Origin: Chryseobacterium phocaeense
Lineage (GTDB): Bacteria > Bacteroidota > Bacteroidia > Flavobacteriales > Weeksellaceae
Length of the DNA: 64,000 bases
Assembly (NCBI RefSeq): GCF_900169075.1
Contig: NZ_LT827014.1
Coordinates: forward strand, 434,001-498,000
Direction: 5' to 3'
The position numbers and the translations under genes are program-made. Each line of letters starts with the position of its first letter. Position 1 is the first letter of the stretch. A model generated the notes under the pieces. The model saw nothing but the letters and a program-made list of their open reading frames with translations. It was not told the DNA's origin and searched no databases. Shown here piece after piece: positions 1 through 9,165 of the stretch.

Positions 1-2
1 AA

Positions 3-59
3 GAAATCACCGTTAGCCGTGACCGGGTGAAGGATTTTAAAGAATGGCTGGTAGGGTAG
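3..59 (+). CDS. C-terminal end of a LytTR-type response regulator (partial, cut by left edge)
   Basis: Eighteen codons are open from the left edge to a TAG stop. The peptide reads ITVSRDRVKDFKEWL near its end. This matches the last strand and helix of LytTR DNA-binding domains, where a VSR motif is followed by a basic helix; the complete LytTR protein at 49511-50242 ends the same way with PISRTRKEELL. It is therefore inferred to be the end of a DNA-binding response regulator. The receiver domain and any partner kinase lie outside the window. Confidence 0.55.
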   Translation, partial: EITVSRDRVKDFKEWLVG

Positions 60-64
60 AGGAG

Positions 65-215
65 ACACTAGATTTCAGATACCGGACATCAGATTTTAGA
101 TTAAGGTTGAGGGTGAGTTTAAGATGACTAATTATGGTTTACAACAATTTTTAAAAAGCACCCCATTAAAATTCTCCGACTCTATCACCCTAAAACTCTC
201 TCACTCTCCAACCTG
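65..215. repeat. Imperfect intergenic palindrome
   Basis: The gap between the LytTR fragment and the next gene is non-coding. GTTGAGGGTGAGTTT (106-120) is mirrored by AAACTCTCTCACTCTCCAAC (193-212), so the region could fold into a long imperfect hairpin. GATTTCAGAT and CAGATTTTAGAT are short internal near-repeats. It resembles the degenerate intergenic palindromes seen elsewhere in the window. Confidence 0.4.
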
Positions 216-218
216 GAA

Positions 219-1115
219 CTATCTGTAGTCTATTCTGTTAGATTCAGTATCTTCAAGCTGTTTTATAATAGACTGTGGAATCTCGTCACTGTCAATCGGG
301 AAGCTGATGGAGTCTGAAATAAAAGTTTTCCGGTCTGCTTTCCGGAAAATTTCAAACAGGGCAATAGGCTCCTGGTTAAAGCTGATGCATGTACTTATAA
401 AATGAACCTCATGGAGCTTGTATTCTGGATTTTTAAGCTTTTCCTTGATATCTTTTATCCTTGAGATAAAGTGTCGCTGGCGGATGAATGTATTGCTGTT
501 CATAATGATGAATACGTAATCTGAATACGCCGTTACTTTTCCGAAATATTTGTGATGATCACCGCCACTGCGTTCGATGAAATATTCTCCGGTAGTTTCA
601 GACTTATAAATCTCCATGGCAGAACGCCAGATCCGCTCTTCACCGGCCTTAAGAGGATTTTCCGGAAGATTCCTGTTGTAGGAATACCAGCAGCCGACCA
701 GGCGGTCTAAAAGGGCTGTATTCTGTTTCACATTATTCATATCTATCCTGAGATCATTGAAGTTGAAAGATTCGGTATTGGAATTGATAAAATCAATATA
801 GCTCGAATAACCCAGTACTTTCACAATCTGGCTCAGCTTCGCAAGATTGGCTTTACTGACCGCTGCATTTTCGTTGTGATAAAACTTTTTCAGCTTATTG
901 ATGATCAGATGCTCATACAGATAATTGGAACCCAGAAGATCAGGTTCTTTTTTTATTCCTTTTTCAGTCTTATCTGCAGTGATGAGGTCATTAAGCTCTG
1001 CGCTGATGTAGGACCATTCTGTTTTGGAAACATCTTCCCAGCAGTTTTTTTTCAAAAAATGAAGGCTTAAAAAATTCATCAGCTTCTCCAGATGCAGGAT
1101 ATCCTCTTTTTTCAT
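219..1115 (-). CDS. Hypothetical protein, 298 aa
   Basis: No family was recognised. The first 130 residues are rich in predicted helix with many Lys, Asn and Leu. The second half alternates short strands with aromatic residues (WYSYNRN, YVFIIMNSN, HEVHFISTCISF) and looks like a mixed alpha/beta or barrel domain. There is no signal peptide, membrane segment or cysteine motif, so a cytosolic location is likely. The start MKKEDIL follows an A-rich stretch, and the gene is divergent from the glycine-rich gene at 1230. Composition is like that of its neighbours. The coding call is sound; the function is unknown. Confidence 0.7.
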   Translation of the reverse strand: MKKEDILHLEKLMNFLSLHFLKKNCWEDVSKTEWSYISAELNDLITADKTEKGIKKEPDLLGSNYLYEHLIINKLKKFYHNENAAVSKANLAKLSQIVKVLGYSSYIDFINSNTESFNFNDLRIDMNNVKQNTALLDRLVGCWYSYNRNLPENPLKAGEERIWRSAMEIYKSETTGEYFIERSGGDHHKYFGKVTAYSDYVFIIMNSNTFIRQRHFISRIKDIKEKLKNPEYKLHEVHFISTCISFNQEPIALFEIFRKADRKTFISDSISFPIDSDEIPQSIIKQLEDTESNRIDYR

Positions 1116-1229
1116 TGGATTGTTTTATAAGACTAATATAAGACTTTTGTAACTCTAAATAAGATTTTAACAAGACTTTTATATTCTAAAATCAAATGAT
1201 ATTTGAGTAGAAAAATAAAAGTTAACACA

Positions 1230-1985
1230 ATGGAAACAACCATCCTATTAAAAGACGAAAGCCTTTGGAATAGAATTCAAAGTTTTTCATTAGATGCTTC
1301 AGATGCTGCTTTTCCTTTTTCGAAGAAACTGGCTAAAGAAGAGCGCTGGACTTTGGATTTCACTCAAAAAGCAATCCAGGAGTATAAAAAATTTGTTTAT
1401 CTCTGCTGTATCCTCCCGAATGGAGCCTCGCCAAGCGAAACGGTAGACAAAGTATGGCATATGCATCTGATCTACACGCAGAACTACTGGGAAGACTTCT
1501 GTCCCAACATTTTAAAAAGAAATCTTCACCATCATCCTTCAAAAGGAGGTTTTAATGAAAAGACAAAACATCAGAACTGGTTTTCCGAAACACTGAAAAG
1601 TTATCGTGAGATTTTTCAGCACGAAGCTCCAAAAGAGATCTGGGAAGATGAATCCGTAGAAAAAAGAAAGCCGGCATTCTGGACAAAAGGATTCAGGTTT
1701 CTTACGCTGTTCAGCCTTTTATTTCTGGTGTACTCCTGCTCTGGAGGCATCTGGGGAGGGGTACTGCTGACTGTTTTTTGCATCGTTGGTTTCTTCAGCT
1801 TCATCAGTTTTATTTCATGGATTTTTTCAGCAAACATCAACAAAGAACAGGATAAAAATGTCAGCAGTAATTCTGATGGCGGGTCTGGTTGCAGCGGAGG
1901 TTCCAGTTGCAGTGGAGGAAGCAGCGGTTGCGGAAGTGGTTGTGGTGGCGGCTGCGGGGGCTGCGGAGGAGGTTGTGGCGGATAA
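1230..1985 (+). CDS. Glycine-rich domain protein (GRDP-like) with Gly/Cys tail, 251 aa
   Basis: Residues 71-91 carry TVDKVWHMHLIYTQNYWEDF, the pattern of the GRDP-like family (DUF1399 in plants), whose hallmark is a conserved WHxH. Two hydrophobic segments follow (about 156-172 and 176-200). A tail of about 36 residues (216-251) is almost only Gly, Ser and Cys, with seven cysteines. The likely topology is a cytosolic N-terminal domain, a hairpin membrane anchor and a cysteine-rich tail. ATG 1230 is preferred over an in-frame TTG at 1203 because an A-rich stretch precedes it. The molecular role is unknown. A small membrane-protein gene follows 15 bases later, so the two are probably co-transcribed. 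Confidence 0.75.
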   Translation: METTILLKDESLWNRIQSFSLDASDAAFPFSKKLAKEERWTLDFTQKAIQEYKKFVYLCCILPNGASPSETVDKVWHMHLIYTQNYWEDFCPNILKRNLHHHPSKGGFNEKTKHQNWFSETLKSYREIFQHEAPKEIWEDESVEKRKPAFWTKGFRFLTLFSLLFLVYSCSGGIWGGVLLTVFCIVGFFSFISFISWIFSANINKEQDKNVSSNSDGGSGCSGGSSCSGGSSGCGSGCGGGCGGCGGGCGG

Positions 1986-2000
1986 ATAAAATTAAAAACT

Positions 2001-2354
2001 ATGAAAAAGTTGATCATTCACTCAGTACCGGCAGCAGTAAGTTGTATATGGCTTGCGGTGTGCTGTAAGACCAGCAACCCGATTGCTTTAACAGGTCCCG
2101 GATTTCTTAAATTTTATCTGATCCTGACAGTGGGGTTTTATATATCTGTTTTCTCCTTAAAATACTTTGATGAAAACGTTTCAAAAATTTCATTTTACTT
2201 CATGTTCTTTATTTTCGCTTTGGGTATGATAAAATTAATCCGGGGCCTGAATTTAGACAGACCTGTAGGAATATTGTTCAGTATTCTTATTGCTGAAATC
2301 CTGGTAATCATGGTTGTTAAGTCCACTCATTTAAATCATAGGATAAAAAAATAA
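2001..2354 (+). CDS. Small integral membrane protein, 117 aa
   Basis: Four hydrophobic segments are visible (about residues 4-22, 36-53, 63-82 and 88-106), ending in a basic HRIKK tail. No family was recognised. It starts 15 bases after the glycine-rich protein gene and is followed by a good hairpin terminator, so the two form a two-gene unit. A membrane partner for the upstream protein is possible but is only inferred from position. Confidence 0.65.
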   Translation: MKKLIIHSVPAAVSCIWLAVCCKTSNPIALTGPGFLKFYLILTVGFYISVFSLKYFDENVSKISFYFMFFIFALGMIKLIRGLNLDRPVGILFSILIAEILVIMVVKSTHLNHRIKK

Positions 2355-2372
2355 TAAACCTAATAACAAAAA

Positions 2373-2403
2373 TAAAACCCGAAACAGATGCTTCGGGATT
2401 TTA
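2373..2403 (+). terminator. Rho-independent terminator after the small membrane protein gene
   Basis: CCCGAA (2378-2383) pairs with TTCGGG (2392-2397) around an 8-base loop, flanked by A-rich and T-rich tracts. The A tract also allows use on the minus strand for mnmA. Confidence 0.65.
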
Positions 2404-2487
2404 TAATATATCAAGTTGATTGATTATTTACAGAATAAGTCTGACAACTCAAAATATGTTACAGAAAATGTTCAAAAAATTTTTGAT

Positions 2488-3675
2488 TTATGAAATAACG
2501 CCACTTCCAATCAGCTCGTCACCAATATACCAGGCCGCAAACTGGCCCTCTGCAATTGCAGATTGAGGCTCCTCAAATTTAATATAAGATGCATGTTCAA
2601 ACTGATAAAGAACAGCCTTTTGTAAAGGTTGCCTGTATCTGTATCTCGCCATCACCTCCATAGAATCACCATTATTAAGTTTCAGGTCTTCACGAACCCA
2701 CTGCACTTCTGAAGAGTCCATTTTAAGGGCTTCTTTATGTAATCCCGGGAAGCTGTGCCCTTCGCCCACAAAAATAATATTGTTTTCCATATCTCTGGAG
2801 ATGATAAAACAGCTTTCTTTATGACCTCCGATGCCAAGTCCTTTACTTTGCCCGATGGTGAAAAACTGGGCCCCCTGATGCTTTCCGATTACTTTTCCGT
2901 CGGATTTTTTATAATGGATTTTCCTGGATAAAAATTCCAGTTCTTCCTCTTTTGAAGAAAATCCCGGTTTTTCATTAGAAAATAAAGCAGAATCTTTGAA
3001 AATTTCTACAATTTCACCTTCTTTCGGAACCAGCTGCTGTTGTAAAAACTGGGGAAGGCTTACCTTTCCGATGAAGCATAATCCTTGGGAGTCTTTTTTG
3101 TCAGCCGTTACAAGGCCTATTTCTTTTGCAATTTCCCTTACTTGTGGCTTGGTCAGTTCCCCGATGGGAAACAAGGCTTTTGACAGCTGTTCCTGGCTTA
3201 GCTGACAAAGAAAGTAAGATTGGTCCTTATTGTTGTCTTTTCCGGCTAAAAGATGGAAAATTTCCTTTCCGTTTTCGTCAAAAGTTGAAGTAACCTGCGC
3301 ATAATGTCCGGTAGCTACCTTATCTGCTCCCAGAGACATTGCGGTCTTCATGAAAACATCAAATTTCACTTCCCTGTTGCACAAAACATCGGGATTCGGT
3401 GTTCTTCCTTTCTGGTATTCATCGAACATATAATCCACGATGCGCTCCTTGTAAAGCTCACTCATATCAATCACCTGAAAAGGAATTCCCAGTTTCTGGG
3501 CTACCATCAGGGCATCATTGCTGTCCTCAATCCACGGACATTCATCCTCAAGCGTTACCGATGCATCATTCCAGTTTCTCATAAACAAAGCCACCACTTC
3601 ATGGCCTTGCTGTTGCAGCAAATACGCTGTTACACTGGAGTCTACACCTCCGGATAATCCTACTACTACTTTCAT
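2488..3675 (-). CDS. mnmA: tRNA-specific 2-thiouridylase MnmA
   Basis: It transfers sulfur to C2 of uridine 34 in tRNA-Lys, -Glu and -Gln in the cytosol, after ATP activates the base. The PP-loop SGGVDSS is at residues 8-14. The catalytic cysteine lies in [12 protein letters not shown] (Cys99) and the second cysteine in SQGLCFIG (Cys200). The family's GHYA motif and C-terminal beta-barrel region are present, and 395 aa is a typical full length for Bacteroidetes. It is divergent from a barrel-protein gene and stands alone. The sulfur donor chain is not encoded next to it. Confidence 0.95.
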   Translation of the reverse strand: MKVVVGLSGGVDSSVTAYLLQQQGHEVVALFMRNWNDASVTLEDECPWIEDSNDALMVAQKLGIPFQVIDMSELYKERIVDYMFDEYQKGRTPNPDVLCNREVKFDVFMKTAMSLGADKVATGHYAQVTSTFDENGKEIFHLLAGKDNNKDQSYFLCQLSQEQLSKALFPIGELTKPQVREIAKEIGLVTADKKDSQGLCFIGKVSLPQFLQQQLVPKEGEIVEIFKDSALFSNEKPGFSSKEEELEFLSRKIHYKKSDGKVIGKHQGAQFFTIGQSKGLGIGGHKESCFIISRDMENNIIFVGEGHSFPGLHKEALKMDSSEVQWVREDLKLNNGDSMEVMARYRYRQPLQKAVLYQFEHASYIKFEEPQSAIAEGQFAAWYIGDELIGSGVIS

Positions 3676-3792
3676 TATATTTCAATTTTACGAAACTCTT
3701 AACGGGAGTTCTTAGTTTGACGTGGCAAAAATACAACTAAAAAGATTCGCAAAAAAACCATAATTTTAAACATTGACAAAAACAATATTAAT

Positions 3793-4320
3793 ATGAAAAA
3801 GTTTATTATTCCTTTATTGATAATGATTTCAACACCCTTGTTTTCTCAGGTCTCCATTGGTGCTTCACCGGAAAGCAGCAATCGCTGGACCTTCGGAGGC
3901 GGAATAGGGGTGGGTTTCGGAAGCCGGAGCTCTTTTTATCTTCAGGCTTCACCGAGGTTAGGGTATAAGCTTACAGAAGACCTGGAAGGCGGAGTAGTGG
4001 GGAGTGTTTCCTGGCAGACATCGGACTATTACCGTTCAACCATGTTCGGAGCGGGTCCCTTTTTGAATTATTATATCGCGAGAACTTTTTATGTAAGTGC
4101 AAATTTCCAGCATTATTTTATCAATTATAAAGACAAATATTACGATTATAAAACCAATGAGGAGGAAAGTGCTTTGTACCTCGGTGGTGGATATATGCAG
4201 AGAATCGGGAATAATTCCTTTATGCAGCTTGGACTGATGTATAATGTCCTTTGGAAGGAAAATTCCAGTATATTTTCAAGCGGACTGATCCCGAATATCG
4301 GTTTCGTTGTGGGACTGTAG
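3793..4320 (+). CDS. Small outer-membrane beta-barrel protein, 175 aa
   Basis: A signal peptide (MKKFIIPLLIMISTPLFSQ) is followed by alternating hydrophobic and polar strands rich in Gly, Tyr and Phe (for example TFGGGIGVGFGSR, FYLQASPRLGYKL). This pattern fits an eight-stranded OmpW/OmpX-like barrel as found widely in Bacteroidetes. The C-terminus IGFVVGL lacks the classical terminal Phe. The gene is monocistronic and its function is unknown. Confidence 0.7.
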   Translation: MKKFIIPLLIMISTPLFSQVSIGASPESSNRWTFGGGIGVGFGSRSSFYLQASPRLGYKLTEDLEGGVVGSVSWQTSDYYRSTMFGAGPFLNYYIARTFYVSANFQHYFINYKDKYYDYKTNEEESALYLGGGYMQRIGNNSFMQLGLMYNVLWKENSSIFSSGLIPNIGFVVGL

Positions 4321-4324
4321 ACTA

Positions 4325-4582
4325 TTCACCACAAAAGTCACAAAAGTTTTTAAACACTTTAGTTATTTTTTAGCTAAAAGTATTGAGAATAAGAAGTACA
4401 CTTAAGCTTAAAAATCAGAAACTTTTATAAATACTATTTGAACCATTAAGTGAGATTAAGATTTTAAGATCATTAAGCTGTGCTTCGCTTTAAGGATTAG
4501 AGCTAAATAAAATCTTTAGATTTTCTCTTAACTTTTCTTACCTCCTTCAATGCCCTTAATGTTTCAAAAAAGATGCAATCAG
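4325..4582 (+). repeat. Dispersed intergenic element, copy A
   Basis: About 258 bp fill most of the 369-base gap between the barrel gene and clpC. Read on the plus strand it matches the reverse complement of 33541-33800 nearly base for base, with small gaps. It starts with ACCACAAAAG (4328-4337), the same end as copies B and C. No open reading frame lies inside it. Confidence 0.8.
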
Positions 4583-4606
4583 CCGTAGTAGTTTAATAAA
4601 ACAGCA

Positions 4607-4633
4607 TCAATAGAAACGGGCTTTAGCCAAAAC
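4607..4633 (+). repeat. GGCTTTAGCC short palindromic repeat
   Basis: TCAATAGAAACGGGCTTTAG followed by CCAAAAC. The 15-mer GGCTTTAGCCAAAAC recurs exactly at 40020-40034, and the TCAATAG-x-CGGGCTTTAGCC context recurs at 39959-39980. Confidence 0.6.
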
Positions 4634-4636
4634 ATA

Positions 4637-4668
4637 AAAAAAGCACCGGAATTTTTCCGGTGCTTTTC
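4637..4668 (-). terminator. Terminator of clpC
   Basis: AGCACCGGAA (4642-4651) pairs perfectly with TTCCGGTGCT (4655-4664) around a 3-base loop. On the minus strand an A-to-T run (4635-4641 complement) follows the stem. It lies 22 bases past the clpC stop. Confidence 0.85.
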
Positions 4669-4689
4669 ATTATAATGATATTATTTGTA

Positions 4690-7224
4690 TTAAGACTGAG
4701 AAGATTTCTCTGTGGTCTTCTTCGGTTTTGATGTTTTTCCTATCAATCCGTCTTTAGCTTCATTAAGGTCAAGAATTATGGTTTCTCCTTCATTCAATTG
4801 TTTGTTCACCAGCATTTCTGCCAGCAGATCTTCAATATACTTCTGGATAGCACGTTTCAATGGTCTTGCACCGAAGTCTTTATCCCATCCTTTTTCAGAA
4901 ATAAAGTTCTTAGCATCTTCAGTTAAATCTACTTTATATCCTAATTTTTCAAGTCGGCCATAAAGCTTGTTCAGCTCAATATCAATGATTTTCTTGATAT
5001 CATCCTGTACAAGAGAGTTGAAGATCACAATATCATCAATTCTGTTTAGGAATTCAGGGGCAAATGCTTTTTTAAGGGCATTTTCAATGGTGCTTCTTGC
5101 TCTGGTATCTGAAGTGGTTTTCTTCGCTGAGGTTCCGAATCCTACACCGTCTCCAAAATCCTTAAGATCTCTGGTTCCGATGTTTGAAGTAAGGATAATG
5201 ATCGTATTTCTGAAGTCGATTTTTCTTCCTAAACTGTCGGTAACGTGGCCTTCATCCAGAATTTGTAACAGAATGTTGAACACATCAGGGTGAGCTTTTT
5301 CAATCTCATCCAGAAGAACCACAGCATAAGGTTTTCTTCTTACAGCTTCCGTTAATTGTCCACCTTCCTCGTATCCTACATATCCCGGAGGCGCCCCAAC
5401 CAATCTGGAAACCGCAAATTTTTCCATGTATTCACTCATGTCAATTCGGATCAGGGATTCATCAGATTCGAAAAGTTCTCTTGCCATTACTTTCGCCAGC
5501 TCGGTTTTACCAACCCCGGTAGTACCAAGGAAAATAAAGGTACCAATCGGACGGTTCGGATCTTTAAGACCGGCTCTGTTTCTCTGAATGGCTTTCACCA
5601 CCTTCTTCACAGCATCTTCCTGACCGATTACTTTTCCGTTCAGCTTATCATCCATCTGAGCTAATTTATCAAGCTCATTTTTACCCACTTTCGTTACCGG
5701 AACACCACTCATCATAGAAACTACTTCCGCTACATTTTCTTCCGTTACGGTTTCTTTTTTCTCTTTTACATCCTTGTCCCATTTATCCTGAGCAGCATTC
5801 AGTTCCATCTGAAGACGTTCCTCCTCATCTTTAAGCTTTCTGGCTTCAAGATAATCCTGAGCTTTTACAGCTTTCTGCTTCATTTCTTTGATTTCCTCAA
5901 TTTTCTTTTCAAAATCAATGATCTCAGTAGGCACTTTCATATTCTTGATATACACTCTTGAACCTGCTTCATCCATGGCATCAATAGCTTTATCCGGTAA
6001 GAAACGGTCTGTAATATATCTCGATGTCAGGTTGACACACGCCAGAATTGCTTCCGGAGTATACACTACATTGTGATGTTCTTCATATTTATCTTTAATC
6101 TGATTCAGGATCTGAATGGTTTCATCAATATTGGTAGGTTCTACCATTACTTTCTGGAACCTTCTTTCCAACGCTCCGTCTTTCTCAATATACTGACGGT
6201 ATTCATCAAGCGTTGTTGCCCCGATGCATTGAATTTCTCCCCTTGCCAAAGCCGGCTTGAACATATTTGATGCATCTAAACTTCCTGTGGAACTTCCAGC
6301 GCCAACAATGGTATGAAGCTCGTCAATGAACAGGATGACATCCCTGTTTTTCTCCAGTTCCGTCATAATGGCCTTCATTCTTTCTTCAAACTGACCACGG
6401 TATTTGGTTCCGGCTACTAAACTCGCCAGATCTAAAGTGATTACACGCTTTCCGTAAAGAACTCTGGACACTTTCTTCTGCTGAATTCTCAAAGCCAGTC
6501 CTTCTGCAATGGCAGATTTACCAACTCCTGGCTCACCAATAAGAAGCGGGTTGTTTTTCTTTCTTCGTGATAAGATCTGAGAAACACGCTCAATTTCTTT
6601 TTCACGCCCGATTACAGGATCCAATTTTCCGTCTCTTGCCAAAGAAGTTAAGTCACGCCCAAAGTTATCCAGTGTAGGAGTTTTACTTTTTGCAGAACCT
6701 AAATTTCCTGAAGGCTTCCTCATCTGCTCAAATTCCTCTCTGTCGTCATCATCATCATACGCACTGTTTTGTGGTGCCTGCCCGGAATTTTTAAGCATCG
6801 TCTGGTATTCTTTTGAAACTCCTTCATAATCGATATCATAAGCTCCCAGAATATTTGAAGTAGGATCCTCATATTTGTAAAGAATGCCTAAAAGCAGATG
6901 AACGGTATTAATCTCATTGCTTTTATACTGTCTGCATTCAAGTTCCGCACGTTTAATAGCATGATCTGCCATCTTGGTGAAAGAAATATTGGTAACCTCT
7001 TCAGAAATAGGATTTAGACTCGCTGTATTTAAAGTTTCAATTTTTCTTCTGATTTGTGTTAAATCCGCATTAAGGTTTTGAAGGATTTCTTTCGCAGAGT
7101 TTTCCGTTTTTATAATACCTAAAAGTAGATGTTCTGTATTGAGAAATTCACTTTTCAGCCTTTTAGCTTCGCTTTTGCTTTGTTTGAACACCTGGCTCAA
7201 ACCTTGTGAAAACTTATAATCCAT
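4690..7224 (-). CDS. clpC: ClpC-type AAA+ unfoldase of the Clp protease
   Basis: It unfolds substrates with ATP and feeds them to ClpP in the cytosol. Numbering from an in-frame ATG four codons upstream: two Clp-N repeats (about 7-150), first AAA+ module with GEPGVGKS (234-241) and FIDELH (303-308), a middle domain with a UVR-like segment (DYLEARKLKDEEERL, 461-475), and second AAA+ module with GTTGVGKT (571-578) and LLDEIEKAH (641-649). The GVGFGT loop near 690 provides the hydrophobic tripeptide expected for ClpP docking. Start MDYKFSQGLS is preferred because ClpC proteins begin this way. An acidic stretch (DDDDDREE) follows the N-domain. Confidence 0.93.
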   Translation of the reverse strand: MDYKFSQGLSQVFKQSKSEAKRLKSEFLNTEHLLLGIIKTENSAKEILQNLNADLTQIRRKIETLNTASLNPISEEVTNISFTKMADHAIKRAELECRQYKSNEINTVHLLLGILYKYEDPTSNILGAYDIDYEGVSKEYQTMLKNSGQAPQNSAYDDDDDREEFEQMRKPSGNLGSAKSKTPTLDNFGRDLTSLARDGKLDPVIGREKEIERVSQILSRRKKNNPLLIGEPGVGKSAIAEGLALRIQQKKVSRVLYGKRVITLDLASLVAGTKYRGQFEERMKAIMTELEKNRDVILFIDELHTIVGAGSSTGSLDASNMFKPALARGEIQCIGATTLDEYRQYIEKDGALERRFQKVMVEPTNIDETIQILNQIKDKYEEHHNVVYTPEAILACVNLTSRYITDRFLPDKAIDAMDEAGSRVYIKNMKVPTEIIDFEKKIEEIKEMKQKAVKAQDYLEARKLKDEEERLQMELNAAQDKWDKDVKEKKETVTEENVAEVVSMMSGVPVTKVGKNELDKLAQMDDKLNGKVIGQEDAVKKVVKAIQRNRAGLKDPNRPIGTFIFLGTTGVGKTELAKVMARELFESDESLIRIDMSEYMEKFAVSRLVGAPPGYVGYEEGGQLTEAVRRKPYAVVLLDEIEKAHPDVFNILLQILDEGHVTDSLGRKIDFRNTIIILTSNIGTRDLKDFGDGVGFGTSAKKTTSDTRARSTIENALKKAFAPEFLNRIDDIVIFNSLVQDDIKKIIDIELNKLYGRLEKLGYKVDLTEDAKNFISEKGWDKDFGARPLKRAIQKYIEDLLAEMLVNKQLNEGETIILDLNEAKDGLIGKTSKPKKTTEKSSQS

Positions 7225-7375
7225 AATATATCTCATTAGAATAAAGGCAACAGCGCCATTTATTCATTATCTAAATTACAAATATTTTACCAAAAATCAA
7301 TTAATGACTTTATGGCAGAAAAAATTTTATTATCTTATTGAAAATGATTAAGTTTGTTCTCCTTAAAATTTTTCC

Positions 7376-7600
7376 ATGAATCCCGAAATTACTACTTATA
7401 TTGGATATTCTGCATCCGTTTTCATTGTGCTGAGTTTCATCCTTAAAGATATAAGAAAAATCAGAATTGTCAACATGATAGGCTGCATCTGCTTTGTCAT
7501 TTATGGTATTTTTAATGGTTTATTGTGGCCGGTGATCATCCCGAACGGACTGATTTGCCTTATTCAGATCTATCATTTGCTGGCCGGAAAGAAAGCATAA
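7376..7600 (+). CDS. Small YgjV-like inner-membrane protein, 74 aa
   Basis: Three hydrophobic segments (about 6-24, 31-48 and 50-68) carry short charged turns such as KDIRKIR. Size and pattern resemble the YgjV/PQ-loop-like small membrane protein group. The stop codon overlaps the next start by one base (TAATG), so it is translationally coupled to the glycosyltransferase. Function is unknown. Confidence 0.65.
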   Translation: MNPEITTYIGYSASVFIVLSFILKDIRKIRIVNMIGCICFVIYGIFNGLLWPVIIPNGLICLIQIYHLLAGKKA

Positions 7601-8694
7601 TGAAAAAAAAGATCATTACATCTGCCTTCAGCAACTTATACACGGATCAGCGTATAGAGAAGGTTTGCGGAACCCTCCACGAAAGCGGGTATCAGGTAGA
7701 ACTGATCGGAAATGACTGGAACGGGGCAGAGCAGATGGAACGTCCATATCCGTTTTCGAGAATCCATTTAGTTTCCACAAGCTTAAAAACGGCTTATTTT
7801 GAATTTAACTGGAAACTGTATCATCTGCTGAAAAAAAAAGCAGATCAGCATACCATTCTTCATGCCAACGATATTGACGCCCTACTTCCTAATTATTTAA
7901 TCGCAAAAAAGCTAAATATTCCTCTGGTTTTTGACAGTCATGAAATTTTTTCAGAAATGCCTGCAATTCAGGGCAAAATGTCACAAAAATTATGGAGGTA
8001 TCTGGAAAAAAGCATTGTTCCCAGGGTTAAATTGATGATTACTGCCAGCAGAGGTTATGCGAACTGGTTCCAAAAAAAATACGGAGCAGATCCCGTTGTG
8101 GTTCAGAATGCACAGAGGAGACTGGATTTTACTACAGAAATTCCGGACAATCATCCTAAAATATTTTTATACCAGGGAGCCATCAATCCCTTTCGGGGAA
8201 TTGATAAAGCTATTCTTGCGATGCACCATCTTGACGGTGTTGTTTTAATGATCGCAGGAGACGGACCCCGGAAAAAAGAGTATGAAAACTTTGTTGTTAA
8301 AGAAAATCTCCAGCATAAAGTACAGTTTTTAGGAAAACTGAAGCCTGATGATCTCAGAGCTATCACATTAATGGCCGATGTAGGCATGAGTATTGAAGAA
8401 AATGGAGGAGACAGTTACCTTTATTCCCTGCCAAACAAGGTTCTGGACTGCATCCAATGCCGGGTTCCTCTCGTATTGGCAGATCTTCCGGAAATGAGAA
8501 ATATCAAAAACCAGTTTGATGTAGGCGAGATTCTTAAAAGCCATCAGCCTGAACACATCGCAGAAGCTGTAAAGAAAATTCTTGATAAAGGAAGGCTGGG
8601 TTATCAGCCGGAGCTGGAGAAAGCCGCGAAATTTCTCTGCTGGGAAAATGAGGAAATAAAACTGCTGAAAGTATTTGAAAAAGTATCAGAATAA
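7600..8694 (+). CDS. Glycosyltransferase family 4 (GT-B fold), 364 aa
   Basis: It is predicted to transfer a sugar from a nucleotide-sugar donor to a surface glycan or lipid acceptor at the cytosolic face. The N-terminal Rossmann half has HANDIDALLPNYLIAKK and FDSHEIFSE. The C-terminal half has the glycine-rich donor loop region (GAINPFRGID, IAGDGPRKKEYE) and the acidic segment SIEENGGDSYLYSLPNKVLD, which corresponds to the donor-binding E-x7-E area. ATG 7600 is chosen because it overlaps the upstream stop and begins MKKKIITSAFS; an in-frame ATG at 7525 lies wholly inside the previous gene. It heads a run of glycosyltransferases. Acceptor and sugar cannot be told from sequence. Confidence 0.85.
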   Translation: MKKKIITSAFSNLYTDQRIEKVCGTLHESGYQVELIGNDWNGAEQMERPYPFSRIHLVSTSLKTAYFEFNWKLYHLLKKKADQHTILHANDIDALLPNYLIAKKLNIPLVFDSHEIFSEMPAIQGKMSQKLWRYLEKSIVPRVKLMITASRGYANWFQKKYGADPVVVQNAQRRLDFTTEIPDNHPKIFLYQGAINPFRGIDKAILAMHHLDGVVLMIAGDGPRKKEYENFVVKENLQHKVQFLGKLKPDDLRAITLMADVGMSIEENGGDSYLYSLPNKVLDCIQCRVPLVLADLPEMRNIKNQFDVGEILKSHQPEHIAEAVKKILDKGRLGYQPELEKAAKFLCWENEEIKLLKVFEKVSE

Positions 8695-8743
8695 ATATTC
8701 TTTATAAAAATGGTTATCTTTGCATTAAAATTTTGTTAAAAAC

Positions 8744-9163
8744 ATGACCATTAAGGAAAAACAGCAGGAAATAATTGACGAATTTGCGTTTCTTGATGAC
8801 TGGGAGCAGAAATATGAATACATAATAGATCTCGGGAAAGAGCTGAAGGGCCTTCCAGAGGACAGAAAAACTGATGATAACCTGATCAAAGGCTGTCAGA
8901 GTAAGGTATGGATTGATGCTGAATTCAAAGACGGAAAACTTTTCTTTAATGCAGACTCGGACGGTATCCTTCCTAAAGGGATCGTTTCTCTGTTAGTGAG
9001 TATTTACAGCGGTCATTCTACCCAGGAAATTCTGGATTCTGATTTTGAATTTATTGCAGAAATAGGACTTCAGGAATTTCTTTCCCCGTCCAGGGCGAAC
9101 GGATTAATGGCGATGACCAAACAAATTAAATTTTATGCAGTTGCCTATCAGCTAAAATCTTAG
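8744..9163 (+). CDS. sufE: SufE cysteine-desulfuration protein
   Basis: SufE accepts sulfur from the SufS cysteine desulfurase and hands it to the SufBCD scaffold for Fe-S cluster assembly. The acceptor cysteine is Cys51 in LIKGCQSKVW, the family signature, and 139 aa is the normal length. A Bacteroidetes -7 element TATCTTTG lies at 8715-8722, so it has its own promoter although it sits between glycosyltransferase genes. The next gene starts with GTG two bases after its stop. No other suf genes are in the window. Confidence 0.93.
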   Translation: MTIKEKQQEIIDEFAFLDDWEQKYEYIIDLGKELKGLPEDRKTDDNLIKGCQSKVWIDAEFKDGKLFFNADSDGILPKGIVSLLVSIYSGHSTQEILDSDFEFIAEIGLQEFLSPSRANGLMAMTKQIKFYAVAYQLKS

Positions 9164-9165
9164 CC

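Noticed and set aside
1616..2017. Minus-strand proline-rich open frame of 133 codons
   Set aside because: It is the reverse reading of the Gly/Cys tail of the 1230-1985 gene; the repeated PPQPP text comes from GGC/GGT codons on the other strand.
3304..3657. Plus-strand frame opposite mnmA
   Set aside because: Shadow frame; mnmA motifs on the minus strand are unambiguous.
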